Positions 50,561-62,803 of a stretch of 64,000 nt of DNA are shown here, one piece after another. The notes under the pieces were generated by a model that worked only from the letters and a program-made list of their open reading frames with translations, did no database searches and was not told the DNA's origin. Position numbers and translations under genes: made by a program. Where the stretch lies: assembly GCA_018881555.1 (NCBI GenBank), contig JACAXG010000028.1, positions 442,156 through 506,155 on the forward strand. The letters run 5' to 3'. The stretch comes from Amblyornis subalaris. Its lineage: Eukaryota; Chordata; Aves; Passeriformes; Ptilonorhynchidae. How positions within the stretch are numbered: position 1 is the stretch's first letter; each line of letters starts with the position of its first letter.

Positions 50561-52562
50561 AGAATGGTAAATCCACCTGGAAATCAGCCAGAGGCTGGTG
50601 TCACCGTTTCTTATTAAAAGCTGGGTTTTTGCTTTGCGATGGACTAGTTTTATGTTCCCATAAATTGCCAACAGTTGGCCAGATCCCCACAGAGCCAGGA
50701 TCAATACCTGGCCAAGGGGAAAAAGTGCTGAGGAAGGAAAAGCGATACTCCAATTAGAGCAAAATTTAAGAGTCCAGGGATAGGGGTGACAGTGCCTAAT
50801 GTGTTACAATTTATTGACGGCCTCCCAAAGCTCTGGCTCTCAGAGGCAGGCAGGTGACCCACTAGGCAGTGGCAGGGACCCGCACATCCATCCTCTGCAC
50901 CCTCAGTCATGGTTGGCACAACCAGCGACCGTTCCCTGTGGTTCAGCTCCTCCAGCCAAACACGGGGCATTCTTGGCTCCTCTGGTTCGTCCATCAGCGG
51001 GGGAGGCTCTGCTGGTGCCCCCTGAGCTGGCAGCTGGCAACCTACAGCCCATGGGACATGTGCCTGCCANCATCGGCCCACCGGTGCTCCTCAGGGACAC
51101 ACCCACCTTCCCCTGGTGTCAGAAACCTAGGCCCAACCCTGCAATAATCTAATCCCGGGTTAGCACCGCATAATCCCAGTTCAGGAGTGACATCTGGGAG
51201 CCCCAACCCTGGGCTCCCCTCCCGACACTGCTCTAATCACTGTCGAGTCCTGCCCTGCCCTCCCCCTGCACCGAGCGCCTGCCAGAGACCCTGAGAAACT
51301 GGGAGGCAACAAAATTGATCACTTGCAGGTCAAAGTCCTGAAGTGTTTTCCATGGACCTCTCTCCCCCCTCCCAGGGAGGCTGGAGAATGGCAGTAGGCT
51401 CTCTTTTAAGTCCTGTGGCCAGAAAAACCCAGCTGGATTGGAGAAATGTTGGCAAATATAATAAACACAAGTACATTAACTCTAATTCTATGAAGCCTTT
51501 GGCTATATTAATCTCTCTTTAATGTAATCACCTATAAATAAATGATGACCCCATGATTTAATACGACATCTGCCATCCCCATTTCTACACAAGACGTGAA
51601 GCAGTGCCTCTGGTACATGGTAAGGGTGGGACTTATGTGCGTGACTGCCCCGGGCAGCAACCAGCTCCTCGGCCCAGCACCCAGGGGCTCAGCTCCAGCT
51701 CACCATTCCCAGCAGGATGGATGGAAACACAGACCAAAGCTGCATGGCAGGGCCTGGTGAAGTCCATGCGTCCCCCAGGGCCCAGGGACCCATGTGGGCA
51801 AGGGGTGACACAGCACAGCTGTTGATAAACACATCAGCATTTCTGTAACCACAGCCAGGCAATGAGAGATGAGGACAATCAATTTAGAGATTTGGGGAAG
51901 AAGGGGGACTCACAGGCAACTCCCACTTCAGTGAGCACCAAAGGGGCATGGGGCACACACTGACAACACTGCTGACCTGTGCAACAGTCCCCTCCTGCAA
52001 AAATACGCACAGAAGAAGGAGGAGAGAGAAAAAGAACCCTTGAAAATCAAAAATTGTGTTGGAAGATGAGTTTGTGAAGCCCGATCCAGCCCCTGCTGCA
52101 CCGATCCNAGGGCTCACTGGAGCAGGAGGATCAGAGTCCGCAGTGGAAAGGCCCGCAGGCACGGGGGGCACGTCCCCTTCCATTCTTCCGCAGGGAGGAC
52201 ACGCTGGATCGCTACAGCCTTTCGTGCCTCGTTCGCCCTGAGACGGGGCAGCCCAGCAGGAGATGGTGCCTGCAGCCACGGCAGCTGGAGCAGCTCTCCC
52301 AGCCCAGGGCGTCACTTGGAAACGATGCACCAGGGACAGAGGTTTCCCCTTCAGCAGCCAGGAGCAGCAGCCCGTCCTCCTCCTGCCTTGCTCCATCCTT
52401 ATCCTCACTGGGCTGAGGCAGGTGGCATCAGGAGCAGCCCATCCACACCCCCATCTGGCAGCCACGCTCTCCTCTGTGTGTGGAGCCACCACTGCACACC
52501 CTGCTAAAGGAAAAAGAGTGTTTGATCAGCACAGAGCTGGAGGAGCTTCGAGCCTCTGGGGT

Positions 52563-52832
52563 CTGTGATGGCAGGAAGGGAATAGGCAGAAGCCCCTCAG
52601 GCCACCCCTGCCCATGGTGCCTTTGGCCATGTTGTAGACAGGGGTGGCCTGAGGAGGCTCCTGGAGGTGTGGGAATCTGGCTGGGGGTCTCCTGGCCCCA
52701 AATGCCATAGGACCTGGGTCCATGTGTCTCTCCTGCCTGGAGCTTGGCCTCACTGCTGTGGGTGGCAGCAGGCAGGGATAGGGCTGGGGGTGGCAGGGGA
52801 CTGCTCTGGTGCTGGGAAGCCCCCAAACGTGG
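52563..52832 (-). repeat. Inverted repeat arm B (about 270 bp)
   Basis: The reverse complement of this segment aligns with 50240-50560, about 2 kb away. It ends about 450 bp beyond the predicted 3' end of USP31. It includes a local hairpin (52595-52654) formed within the arm. Confidence 0.8.
52595..52654. repeat. Hairpin with a perfect 16-bp GC-rich stem
   Basis: CCTCAGGCCACCCCTG at 52595-52610 pairs exactly with its reverse complement at 52639-52654 across a 28-base loop. Inside the loop CATGG and CCATG can pair as well. Arm A of the inverted repeat keeps the first half of this stem but lacks most of the second half, at an N. Confidence 0.85.
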
Positions 52833-53300
52833 CGGGGCTGAGCCCCGACATGAGGTGTGGATGGGCAGACAGGGAAGATTCCCACCTCTACCTGAGCAGA
52901 TGCGAGCCCCCAGCTCCAAAAAGAAGCCAGATCACATCCCCCTCCCCAGGGCTCCCAGCCCAACTCACCGGCACAAAGGCTCTGGTGCAGGTCCTGCACC
53001 CGCTCTCGGGACCGTGGCCGAGCACTGCAGGACCTGGGGAGACGGTCTGTGGAGAGAGAAGCATCAGGGACAACACAGGAGAAGGAGGAGACCGTGTCTC
53101 CCCTCCCCAGCACACATGTCTGTGCCCAAAACCAGGCCTCTGGGTTTGGTTTCCCCAAAGGAGCCCTGGTCAGGGTGCACGGGGAAGTTCCCAAGCCCGT
53201 GCCCACGTCCTGTGCCCGGAGCAGGCAGGGCAGGAACACGGCAAGGCTGAAGCCTGCAGCCTGGAAAAACGCTCACTCAGGCAGGATGCCTAGTAATAAA

Positions 53301-53316
53301 TTTATTGTATTTTATT
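53301..53316 (-). terminator. USP31: Two poly(A) signals AATAAA on the - strand (53301-53306, 53311-53316)
   Basis: TTTATT occurs twice on the + strand, ten bases apart, at the sharp composition boundary. The first forms the palindrome AATAAATTTATT (53295-53306), so a signal exists on both strands. Cleavage for USP31 would be expected just below about 53290. Confidence 0.6.
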
Positions 53317-53879
53317 ACATATTCCCCTTTTTGCACTTAATTCCAATTCCTCATATTCAAACTCTTCTTTCTGAAAGAAAATGATTTTTAACATAAAAAT
53401 ATAAATTCTGCATATTAAAAGTGCATACACCTCGAATAATAAAACATACAAATAAATAATAAAAGGCATTGACACAGTCTCATGCAGTTGTCCTCAAATA
53501 ATTTAAAATTTATGGTACAATGTTCAACCCCAAGTAAAGACAGCCTGCTTTCCAATTACTGTACAGGTCAAAAACATTAAAATACAGAGGAGAATATCAA
53601 AGGTGTGGGCAAGCCCCACGTCCCTGTACCAGGTACAGTGATGTGACATGCAGTTTGAGAACTGTAGATATTCCAGTGTAAAATGTGACGTTGTGTCCAG
53701 AAGAGAAACTGCATTTGCAACAGGACTTAAAATTCAATTTTAACCAATGGTGAGGCACAGGTGGTGAGCAAATCTGTACAAATTCATACTTGGAAGGCCA
53801 CAGGACAATAACAGAGCCACTGGTGGCCTGGATTCCCTTGTGTCATCCTACCCAAGGCAATGTAGCACCTCCCAAGGGG

Positions 53880-53885
53880 TTTATT
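53880..53885 (-). terminator. USP31: Internal poly(A) signal AATAAA on the - strand
   Basis: A canonical hexamer inside the predicted 3' UTR, about 575 bases before the final pair. It is a possible alternative end; a further one is at 55225-55230. Confidence 0.4.
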
Positions 53886-55224
53886 GCACTCACGAATGCC
53901 ACACGAGCCTGAGGCCAGCGCGCGCGCGCTGCAGGGCCGAGTGAGCCAGGACTGGTGGTTACGCTTAGTTTTAATCTGTGTCTTTTAAAAAACACTATTT
54001 GCAGATAAATTGAGTGCTATCGCCTTTAAAAAACATAGAAGAGTCCCTAGGCCTTTAGACCTAACATAGACATTGTACAAGTCTTCAGGTGCTTTTCTTT
54101 TACAAAATAAAGCTCTTAATAGTAACTGCTTTATGGTGCTTTTGTTGAGAAACCATGTAGGACTTTCATCTCACCACAGATTAAAACTAAATTTCAGTTC
54201 CCTCCACAGGTATCATTAGATACTGCCAAATTCTTTTGGATTAGTAGGCAAGTGACAAAGATTCAAAAAAACCCAAACCAAACAAAAAAACAACACCCAA
54301 CAGTAAAGTTATTTGGAATGTCATTTCCAAACCTTCTCCATGCTGGCTGACCAAGGGGATGGCACTGATCCTGTGGGGCCAAGAACCAGGAGGAGTCCTG
54401 GGATCTGCACGAAGCCCAGGCCAGCCCTCACCAGCTGCCCTGGCCGTGCAGCACACACAACTGCCCTGGGGGCCCCAACAAGACACGGCTCAAACCCCAC
54501 ACCACAGGGTTCTGGAGCACGGATGGGCAGCCCGGCTACCCCCGCGGGTAGCCAAGGCTCCCCTGGGAAGGCAGGCAGAGCCCCAAGGCCAGTGTGGGCA
54601 GCACAACGGCAACTGGGAACCACCCCCCTCGCAGGGACACTCACAGCAGCTCTGAGTGCCCACATGGCTCCAGGCATCTGCCTGCCCCTCCTCACAGTGC
54701 AGGTGTGCCCTCACATTACATGGAATGGCAACCTACACATGGAACCCTGACCAGGTTGCCCTGCTAACTAAAGGAAAAACAACACAAAATAGAAATCAGT
54801 TTGTTCTCATTTCCCTGCTCCAATCCCTCTAACCTTACACTACGCTCCAGCCTTGTCAGTAATGCAGAATCCTGCAAAGGAAAGAGTCAAAGATGTGCAA
54901 AGAAAGCAGGAACCCAGGGACATGCTCCTGTGTGCCAGCAGCAGCTGCACCAAGAGGCAGCAGCACAGACTCCAAGCGGTGCTCCGGAGCTTACAGAGTG
55001 GCTCCAATGCCGAGCACGGCCACAGCTGGGCTAGAGGCTTGCATAGTTAGTGGGGACATGCATGGGGACAGCATGGCCATGCAAGCTGCCTCGCGCCAAG
55101 AATGGTTGGTCATGCTCAAGTTTCAGCTTCGGAAAGCAAAACCCCTGCAGCAACGGCGGATGAGGGCACTTGCAGTGGGAGAAGTGCGATTAAGCTGCTA
55201 GCTTTCTACCCTAAGCATCTTGTT

Positions 55225-55230
55225 TTTATT
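55225..55230 (-). terminator. USP31: Internal poly(A) signal AATAAA on the - strand
   Basis: A canonical hexamer in an AT-rich stretch about 4.2 kb after the stop codon. It is a possible alternative end giving a shorter USP31 transcript. Confidence 0.35.
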
Positions 55231-58200
55231 AATCCATATTTGGTAAGTCTGAAAGGGTTAACAATTTATACACCCAAAGTGAGACACAAGTTACAGAGAA
55301 CTGCAGGCACCAAATTGTCTACCAAATGTGATTAATACAAATAAAAGGTGCCTCTTTAATATACGTCATTGAAAATGTGCTTATAACTCGAATACTACTA
55401 AACACTATCCAAAAGACACAACCCAAAAAGGGTAAAAAAAAGTCTCTAGGTGACTCCAGTAGGAATCGAGCACTGGAATGAAGGCGCTGCTCTTCTGCGC
55501 CCAGAGGGCCAATTCCAGGAGCAGGAACAAGTGGCAGACTAGGGATATGAGGTGAAACGCAAGTCACACAAGCTGGCACAGGCGAGTCCAACCCGAAGCC
55601 GATCGGAAACACACTGCCTGAAAGCCTGCTTTGCCTTGGAGCTCACCTGTTTGGGAGCAGGGACACTGCTGGGCCTCCCCTTTCCCAGGCATTTCCCACC
55701 ACCATGAGGCCACCCTGTACACCTCTGCTTTCAGGTCCTTGGCAAGAGTGTCTCAGACTCNGCTATCCCCAGCCAGGCAGGGTAGGACTGGCAGGGCAGA
55801 CCTGCCAGCAGCTGCTCTCGTCCCACCCAGATGCCCACGAGACCTGCAGGCCCCACGTGCCACCACTCAGGGAAGGTGGAGGTCCCTGGCCAGCAGCGAC
55901 CTCTGGGAGATGGCAGAGCCCACCTCCCCCACATGAAGCCATGAGTGCTTCTGATGGCCAACAGGACCTTTAAGAGAAGAGATGACCATGTATGTGCAGC
56001 TGCTCCAGAACAGCCTCTAGCCACTGCTGCTTGAAGGATCCACAGGCAAAGCCAAGGCGGTGTTGACATCTACGACTTGGCAAATCCCTCTCTGAAGGTA
56101 CCTCCCTTGGTACCATGCCACATCCTGACAGCCGGACAACGCAATACCACGGACAGGAATTCCTACACATGAAAGGGACGAGAGATAAGCCTGCTATAAA
56201 GCAAGGAGATAAGACTGATGTTGCGTTTCCTCAGTCTCTTTAAGTAGGTCCTGTAATAACCTGCATTCAGTTTCAGAAACATTTATCCTACATCATTGAT
56301 GGAGTCATGACTGTAACAGCATCAAGGCTTTGATTAATGCTCCCAGTGTTTCCCAGACCCACACCCTTCAACCCTCTCCTGTGCAAGAAAGCTCATTTAC
56401 TACTGAAGACCTGTGACACGACCAAGCAGAGGTGCAGACTGGCATGAGTGGCTGCATTCTCAAGTGCCCTGATACAGAACAGACACAGACAGGGAGCAGG
56501 GACTGCACTTCCCAGAGACTATACACACACACTGCGCATTTTGCCTGGCNTGTGTCTTATATTCCACACAAACTCCGGAGCGCCCTTGTAAGTCAAACCA
56601 TTTTGCCTGAGGACACCCCAAGCCAAGCCCTCCTGAGCAGAAAACCCACCAGAGAGGAGCAGCACCCCATCTGCTCAGAGATGAGGTTACTGTCAGTGCA
56701 GCCCCTCCTGCCCACTCACAGTCCACTGCAGAGCGAGGAGCCTGTGCACCAGAGCTGCTGCTCCAGAGGGACAGAGAAATCCAGTTTGGCAGCATACAGA
56801 GAGCAGATAGTGCTGGAGCTGGCAGCAATTCCCATCAGGAATTACAGGGAATACACAGAAAGAGCGAGATTGCTTCTCATGGGATTGCAGAGGTTCAACT
56901 ACTTCTATCAGCTGCTGGAATACCAGGACTTCCATCCCCCTTCTGTCCAAATGGGAGCTCCAAGGACCATTCTCTTGCTCCAGATACAACACTGAACTGG
57001 TGTTCAGCTAAAACACCAATTTGGACATGGCTTCAAATTCCCTTCAGCCTGCAGGCAAATTCCCTTCAGGCATGCAACACAGGAGCAAAACCACCTCAAA
57101 ACCCACACACCAGCTTCCAGTTAAAACTCCTTCAGTGAGTGACAGCATGAAAAGAAAATGTCGTTCAATGAAAATAACCTTTCACAAATGTCCATGGTAA
57201 AATGCACATAGAGTAGTTCTGTCTATTAAAAGATCCCAAACCGAGCATGAGCCACCAGAATTACATTCTTGCTAGAAGAGTTGTTACAAGAGAAGAGCCA
57301 AGATAGTGTAAGACCTTAATACAGATAAAACCTTAAACAAATACTTCCAACATAACATTTCAGGGACTAATTTAAGCACTGCAATGTGAAGCAAGTCTTA
57401 TCTGCTCTGCTGGATATAACAGAAAATAATCCAAGAATAATCCAAGTCATACATTTCAGAAGCAAGCAATGCAATCTTTGCTTCTTGTTGCTGCAATAAA
57501 TGAGACTGAAACAGTGCCCGGGTGAAGGAACACACTGAGGGGATGGTCGTGTTCAGGCTGGAACAGCCAGGGCATCACACATGCAGGCTGCAGGCACTGC
57601 TGGGGCNCACGAAGGGGATGCAGCAGGACATCACCAGGACACTGCAAAGGGTTACACCGCAGGTGGGCTCACCCTCACACTGAACCCAGCTCAGTAGCAC
57701 CCCTAGCGCAGCCACACACACACTCTGAGGTGCCACCTATCCCCAACCCTTCCTCCCAAGCTTGCTGCAGGTATGTGGTGAGCAGAAAAGTGATCATGGA
57801 GCAGCAAGGTGCCCAGCAGACCTGGGGGGCAAGGCTGTCTGCAGGGCAAGCAGCACCTCAGCAAGGGAGGTGGCACAGGCCAGTCTGTCATGCTGATGGG
57901 ACAGAGCACACGTGCCTGGCCCCCAGCTATGCCAGAGCAGCTCTGCCATTGCACTGCCCAACAGGCAGAGACCTCACTCAGCAGAGCGTGCCCAGCACAC
58001 TGCCCAGCTTGTCGCAACCTACACGACAGACTGTGGACATAAAGGATATGCAGCACATCAATAAAAACTCATGGAATTTTAAAAAAAAGATTACACCACA
58101 TATATGTAAAAGGACTTAAGAAATCCACCTTAAGAGGAACCTTACAGAACTCGAGGAATCTCCCCTGTATGAAGGGCATGTAAACAAAGACATCAGTAGA

Positions 58201-59396
58201 TGTAGTGTTTTGACCGTGATGGAGGCTGTCATCCAAACAAGAAGGGGAACGTTCCACAGAGGGACATGTGGCAGCCAGATCCACAGGGAAGGGACGAGCA
58301 TGCCAGAGGGAGGAACGTACAGCACTCTGGAGAACAGGAAAACTGCTCCAGGATTTGGGAACAGCCTCCCTCAACCCAGACAAAGGGGCCTGTCAAAGCA
58401 TGCTCAGAGAGGGCAGGATGACACTTGACCTAAACATCACCCCTAGAGATAACGGAGGCTTAATTACACCACTACGGATAAGGGTCTGAGCACATTAGGA
58501 AATGCTTCCCAGGAGTTTGAACAGAGGCATCCTGACAGCATCATGGCCATCCAGGTGTGTGGACACAGCTCTCCCATGGCACTGCTTCCACAGGATGAGT
58601 TGGCCACCAGCTGCTGCCCAGGGATTTCTTCTGTTGTTTAGTATAGCATTTCAGATGAAAGTAGTTAAAAACAGGACAGGGCAGAGGTTGCCTTAGGTAT
58701 GGACAGAGCAAAACTCTTCATAGACATAGCAACAAAAACTGCAGGTTACGTTTCAAACTTCCTGCTGTTGGAATGCAAAAATTAAATCTATTACACAGAC
58801 ACGCACGGAGACACACAGGTACCTTTCTGTCCGTCACTAATGCTAGTCCCTCCTATACTGGCTGAGTATATACCTGAGAAACAACATTAGTGTTGAAATA
58901 TTGCCCTTTAGAAAGCTTGAAAATGGAGGGGAGCAGGGAAAGAGGGTTGAGAGCAGAAAGAAGCGACAGTCTCTCCAGTTTCCTTCGCATCCTCCACAGC
59001 TCAGAACAAGGCCATACACCAGCGTGGACACAGCCCACTCGGAAAAAGACCAAAGGAATTTCAGTTCACAGCTCTACAAAGCACACCAGTGTCAGTACAA
59101 CTGGGGGTCAGATTCAGACAACCCTCAAGTCTGAAGAAAGTTGCTGCACTTTCGACAGAGACTCTTGTACAAGTGCTATGGGACAGCTGCATTCATGTTC
59201 AANAATGACTCCAGCTAGGCTACTTGCACCAGTGCTGGCTGCCTGTGGCTATTTGGTTTGATGACAGAATCAAAGGCGCTTTAACAACTTGCAGTTAACT
59301 TCTCCTCAAAACATACATTAGGCACATGAACAAAAAACAAGAGCTCAGAATAAATTAGCTTTTCAGCAGAAGAAAAGACACCTGGATTGCAGCATT

Positions 59397-60928
59397 TCAC
59401 TGAGGTTCCAGAGAAGGCCGTACAGACACCTGCATGCTGGAAGGTAATTTTTTCAGTGGCTTGTCAGCAGACTGCTTGCCACTGGAAGAAGACTGGACTC
59501 CGGGATCTAGCTGGGAAGACTTGGACTTGCGACTGGATAGCAGAGAATGTTTGTTAGATGTGGCATCTTTCGGGACAAGTTTTTCTTTTGCAGTAATGTT
59601 AGCATTGGTTTGAGAGACTGGTGGGACACCACCTTTCTCTGGTTTGTCCTCCAGCACATTTTTACTGCCTGACTTGGAACTGACACTCCCTGTCTTTTTT
59701 GAAAGCATCGTTGTCTTGCCCAGGTCTGCCGACCTCCGGGTCTCCTTCTGCCTTAAGGCTGATTTAAAGAAAGACAACCCCTTCTCTTCCGATTTGCTGT
59801 CCCTCTTCAAACCAGAGCGCGCCCCAACGTTTGGAGAGCGCAGGTTGGCCATGGAGGAACTGCGCACGTGCTTGCTGTCCACTGCCCTGCTGTCGCTCCT
59901 GGAGTGGCTGATCCGCGGGGAGCTCGTTCTTGAGCTGCTGGTAACGCTCGTTTTATCCGACCCCAGACTGATCTTGGAGCCCTCCCTGCTGAGGCTGCGG
60001 TCGGAAGTCCGGCTCTTCCCAGAAGAGCCCTTAGTCAATGAGCCTGATGGGGTTTTCTTGGCAGCTGTGGAGGATGGAGAAGAACCTGACTTCTGCTTCT
60101 GTTGAGCCGATGAGACAGATGCCTCCAGGGGCTTCGTGCTGTGGTCCTTCCTAGCCTGAGTGGGAGCAGGAGACCCGTGTCGCCCGCTAACCCTAGAAGA
60201 GTCTGTCTTACTCCTAGACCGGGAAGCTTTCTGAGAACTCTTCAGTGGCGGAGAAGAGTGAGAGACTTTGGTCTCTTGGGTAGCTAAGACTGTCCTTCCC
60301 TTCCTCAAACTTTTGTCTGGCTCAGAAGCTCCTTTGGAGCTGTGACCCTTCTTAGGGGTGTCATGTGCCTTCTCTGCAGCCAGCCCTGTCCCGGAGGCTT
60401 TCACCTCCTTCACTGGGGAGCTGTCCACAGAATCACTCTGGTCAACAAAGGCGATTTGATTGTTGTTATCAAAAGGGTCCAGAGCAGGGTGATTCCTGTC
60501 TGGCTGCACAGAACTTTTACCATACCCATCTGAAAGGTCTGAGCTAGATGTCCTTACAACGGACTCTTCCCTGAACGCCCCTTCCATGACAGCCAAAGGG
60601 GCTCTGCGAGCTGTCCTGTGCTCTCGCCGACTGCTGTCACAGGGCTCCAAGTAGCTGCTAGAGAGATTCCTCAGGCTGCCAAAGCATGAGGTGGAGACTT
60701 TATCATCAGCAGCTTCCCCAATCTTCTCCAGGGTAGAAGCAGAGGTATGTACCGGGGAATCTCCAGAGAAGCGTGATGGGGAGTTGGAGCGGAACTGCAG
60801 TTTTGCAGAGAGTGACCACGAGGGCCTGACACCATTTTCACTCACTGCCAGTGGGCTGGTGACAGAGGATCTGGATGACAAGCTCTGACGCTGGACACTC
60901 CTTACAAATGGCCGAGTTGAAAATCCTC
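59397..60928 (-). CDS. USP31: USP31 last coding exon: Ser/Lys/Arg-rich C-terminal tail
   Basis: This exon completes a split Gly codon and then encodes 510 residues and a TGA stop. It is the low-complexity C-terminal tail of USP31, which follows the protease domain and is probably disordered. It reads GGFSTRPFVRSVQRQ at the start, then FDNNNQIAFVDQSDSVDSSP, later GLSFFKSALRQKETRRS, and ends SVRPSLEPQ. These match human USP31 in order, with divergence and small indels between them. Many Ser in basic contexts (for example REGSKISLGSD) suggest phosphorylation, which is inference. The exon starts after a TTTCTCTGCAG acceptor with two bases of a codon, matching the single base left by the previous exon. 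Open sequence continues upstream to 61067 but is intronic. The + strand open frame at 59644-60105 is its shadow. Confidence 0.97.
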
Positions 60929-61942
60929 CTGCAGAGAAAGCAAGCAACAGTCTCAGTGGGAAAGCTAGGGCTGCAGCTGATTTACCCCACCCATCCACAT
61001 TTCCCCACGGGAGCCAAGCAGCCCATCCACACCACACTACGGGTCTCTCCATGCCTGCTACAGGCACAGCTTCTTACACAAAAGCTGAATAAGGAATCCA
61101 ACAACTGTTATTTGCTAGNGGTCACCCAGGAGTAACTCTCTGAAGCCTCTAACTGATAACACAGATTCTTCTCTCATCCCTGAGCAGCAGGAGATCAAAC
61201 ATAAGGTTTGCACCTTGAAAGTCCTTGAAACTGGCAAGGAGATCACCAGCTAGGATTATGATTCTGTATTAAAGAATATTCCCCAGAGCATCCTGTGAAA
61301 GGCAAAGTAGGATTCCTACCTCTAGATCAAGTGATGTACTTGTATTTACTAACACAAAATACCACTGTAAGCATTTTAAAAGTGTGACTTCCATGCTCAG
61401 ACCTGCCCAGAGATGTCCACTGCTGCAAGGACATCTCCACAGCAGCTTCCAAATGTTCTGAGTGACCCCTGAAGCTCCACATTCTCAGAAGCTACAAGGC
61501 ACTGCGTGGAGGAGCCAGGCAAAGCCAGGAACTAAACAGTAACTTGCACACGAGTGAATTTGCATCTTCCCCCTTCCCTGGGAGCAGCCAGCAGCACAGC
61601 AGCAGGCGATTAGTGCCTATGGTAAATCTGTCAGCACTGTGTTAGCCACCCTGCAAAGGTGATGCAGTGAGACGCAGAGAGAACACGAGCACAAGAAGTT
61701 CCTGAGAGATTTTGTTGATGGCATTTGCTTTCTTTGAAAGGTTCCTTAAGGTTCCTGACCTGTTCTCCTCCATCCTTGCATTTGAGAGAGAAGCTCACCT
61801 GTGCTCCTATTGAGCCAGTCCCTGCCTCCCCCAGCTGCTGGAGCAACNGGCCCTTGTAACCACAGATTTTGCAGCTACTTTAGTAGGGACCTTGCAACAG
61901 AAAGACAAGTGGCCCAGTTTTTCCCCCAGCAATGATACACAC
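60929..61942 (-). other. USP31: USP31 intron before the last exon
   Basis: A phase 1 GT-AG intron of 1014 bases from donor G|GTGTGTAT to acceptor TCTCTGCAG. It holds no exon, repeat or RNA gene that I can recognise. Confidence 0.9.
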
Positions 61943-62095
61943 CATCATCTTCACTCCGCTCCCCGGTCAGCTCCACCGACTCCGAGAGCGAGGCGAGGGA
62001 GGTGCGGCGCGAGGAGGCGGCGGAGGCGACGCTGGGCTGCTTGCTGCCCGGGAGCCGGCTGACCCAGTGCTCGCACAGCGACGAGCTCGTGGAGC
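61943..62095 (-). CDS. USP31: USP31 coding exon (153 bp), linker after the protease domain
   Basis: This exon encodes about 51 residues, from the second base of a Gly codon through TSSSLCEHWVSRLPGSK and RRTSLASLSESVE to SEDD plus the first base of the next Gly codon. The RRTSLASLS stretch resembles a basophilic kinase target. Start and end phases (two bases, then one base) agree with both neighbouring exons, and the sequence closely matches human USP31. The acceptor is GTCCTTGCAG and the donor is G|GTGTGTAT. The segment links the catalytic domain to the Ser-rich tail. Confidence 0.96.
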
Positions 62096-62803
62096 CTGCA
62101 AGGACCGGGCACAGGACGGGTCAGCAGCGCATGGCTGCACACGCGCGAAACCCTGCCAGGCCAGGCAGTCGGGTACGCCAGGCACGTACTGCNCTGCTCG
62201 GGCTTTGGCAGACACCCAGAGCTGGCCCTCACGGCCCCAGCACCCAGACACTGCCAGGGAAACGGGGCTTTACTCTTACAGAGCAGTTATGGTCAGAAGA
62301 GAAAGACAGAACTGCACCTGTCCCAGTGTGCTGTGAATACCAGCATGCAGGCAGTGGTCAGCGTTTCAGCTGCCACCCCAACACCACAAAAACTCTTCCT
62401 TTCCAAAGGCAGGTCACCAAGCCTGCACCTGCCCGCAGCTCACCCCAGATTCCACCAACACGTGTGCCACTGGTGCCTCCTTGGGACCAAGAGCGCTGCC
62501 GCAGGGAAGGAGCGAGTCACGAGTTGATGTCCTGGTTTTGACAAGGGCAACTCTGAGCAGTCACCTACGGGGGTGTAGGGGCTTCCCCCATCTCCGCAGC
62601 CTCCCTGCCACAACTGCCTTAGCAGAAGAGGTGGGAGGTTCCCATGACCTCTGATGCACAGCGACAGACTCAGACAAGCCTCGCTGAGTTCTGGGACACG
62701 GAGTGGGGGCTTAAGCAGAGCTGGGTAGAAAATTCTCCAGGAGGACAAACTATCCATGAAAGACATCTTACAGCCACCCCTGGACAGTGCCAGCAGGGCT
62801 TAC
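62096..62803 (-). other. USP31: USP31 intron
   Basis: A phase 1 GT-AG intron of 708 bases from donor CAG|GTAAGC to acceptor CCTTGCAG. No additional feature is seen; one N lies at 62193. Confidence 0.9.

Larger units (their letters stand above)
36731..53279. other. Convergent intergenic region between HS3ST2 and USP31
   Basis: The ends of the two genes face each other across about 16.5 kb and no gene is supported between them. GC-rich degenerate DNA alternates with AT-rich blocks at about 37130-37520, 37850-37930, 40950-41260, 41340-41420, 42230-42430, 43370-43730, 44160-44240, 44880-45010, 45660-45900, 46520-46730, 47690-47870, 48200-48760, 49390-49520 and 51400-51600. Single Ns are especially frequent between 46.0 and 52.2 kb. 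Long frames on either strand lack domains and are taken as chance. Confidence 0.5.
53280..59396 (-). other. USP31: USP31 3' untranslated region (predicted, about 6.1 kb)
   Basis: From the USP31 stop codon to about 53.28 kb there is no other gene. At 53.29 kb the sequence switches abruptly from GC-rich intergenic DNA to AT-rich DNA carrying poly(A) signals on the - strand, which marks the likely transcript end. AU-rich sequence with TATTTATTTG on the - strand lies at about 53440-53465. A long 3' UTR is also my recollection for human USP31. The extent is inferred from composition and signals, without transcripts; parts of 54300-55100 and 57500-58000 are GC-richer. Internal signals could give shorter forms. 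Confidence 0.6.

Noticed and set aside
59644..60105. A 153-codon + strand frame inside the USP31 last exon
   Set aside because: It is the complement of the Ser/Lys-rich USP31 tail, whose composition removes stops from the opposite strand.
60929..61067. Extension of the USP31 last exon upstream to an ATG at 61067
   Set aside because: A strong acceptor (TTTCTCTGCAG) at 60929 and agreement of phase with the previous exon show that the extension is intron.
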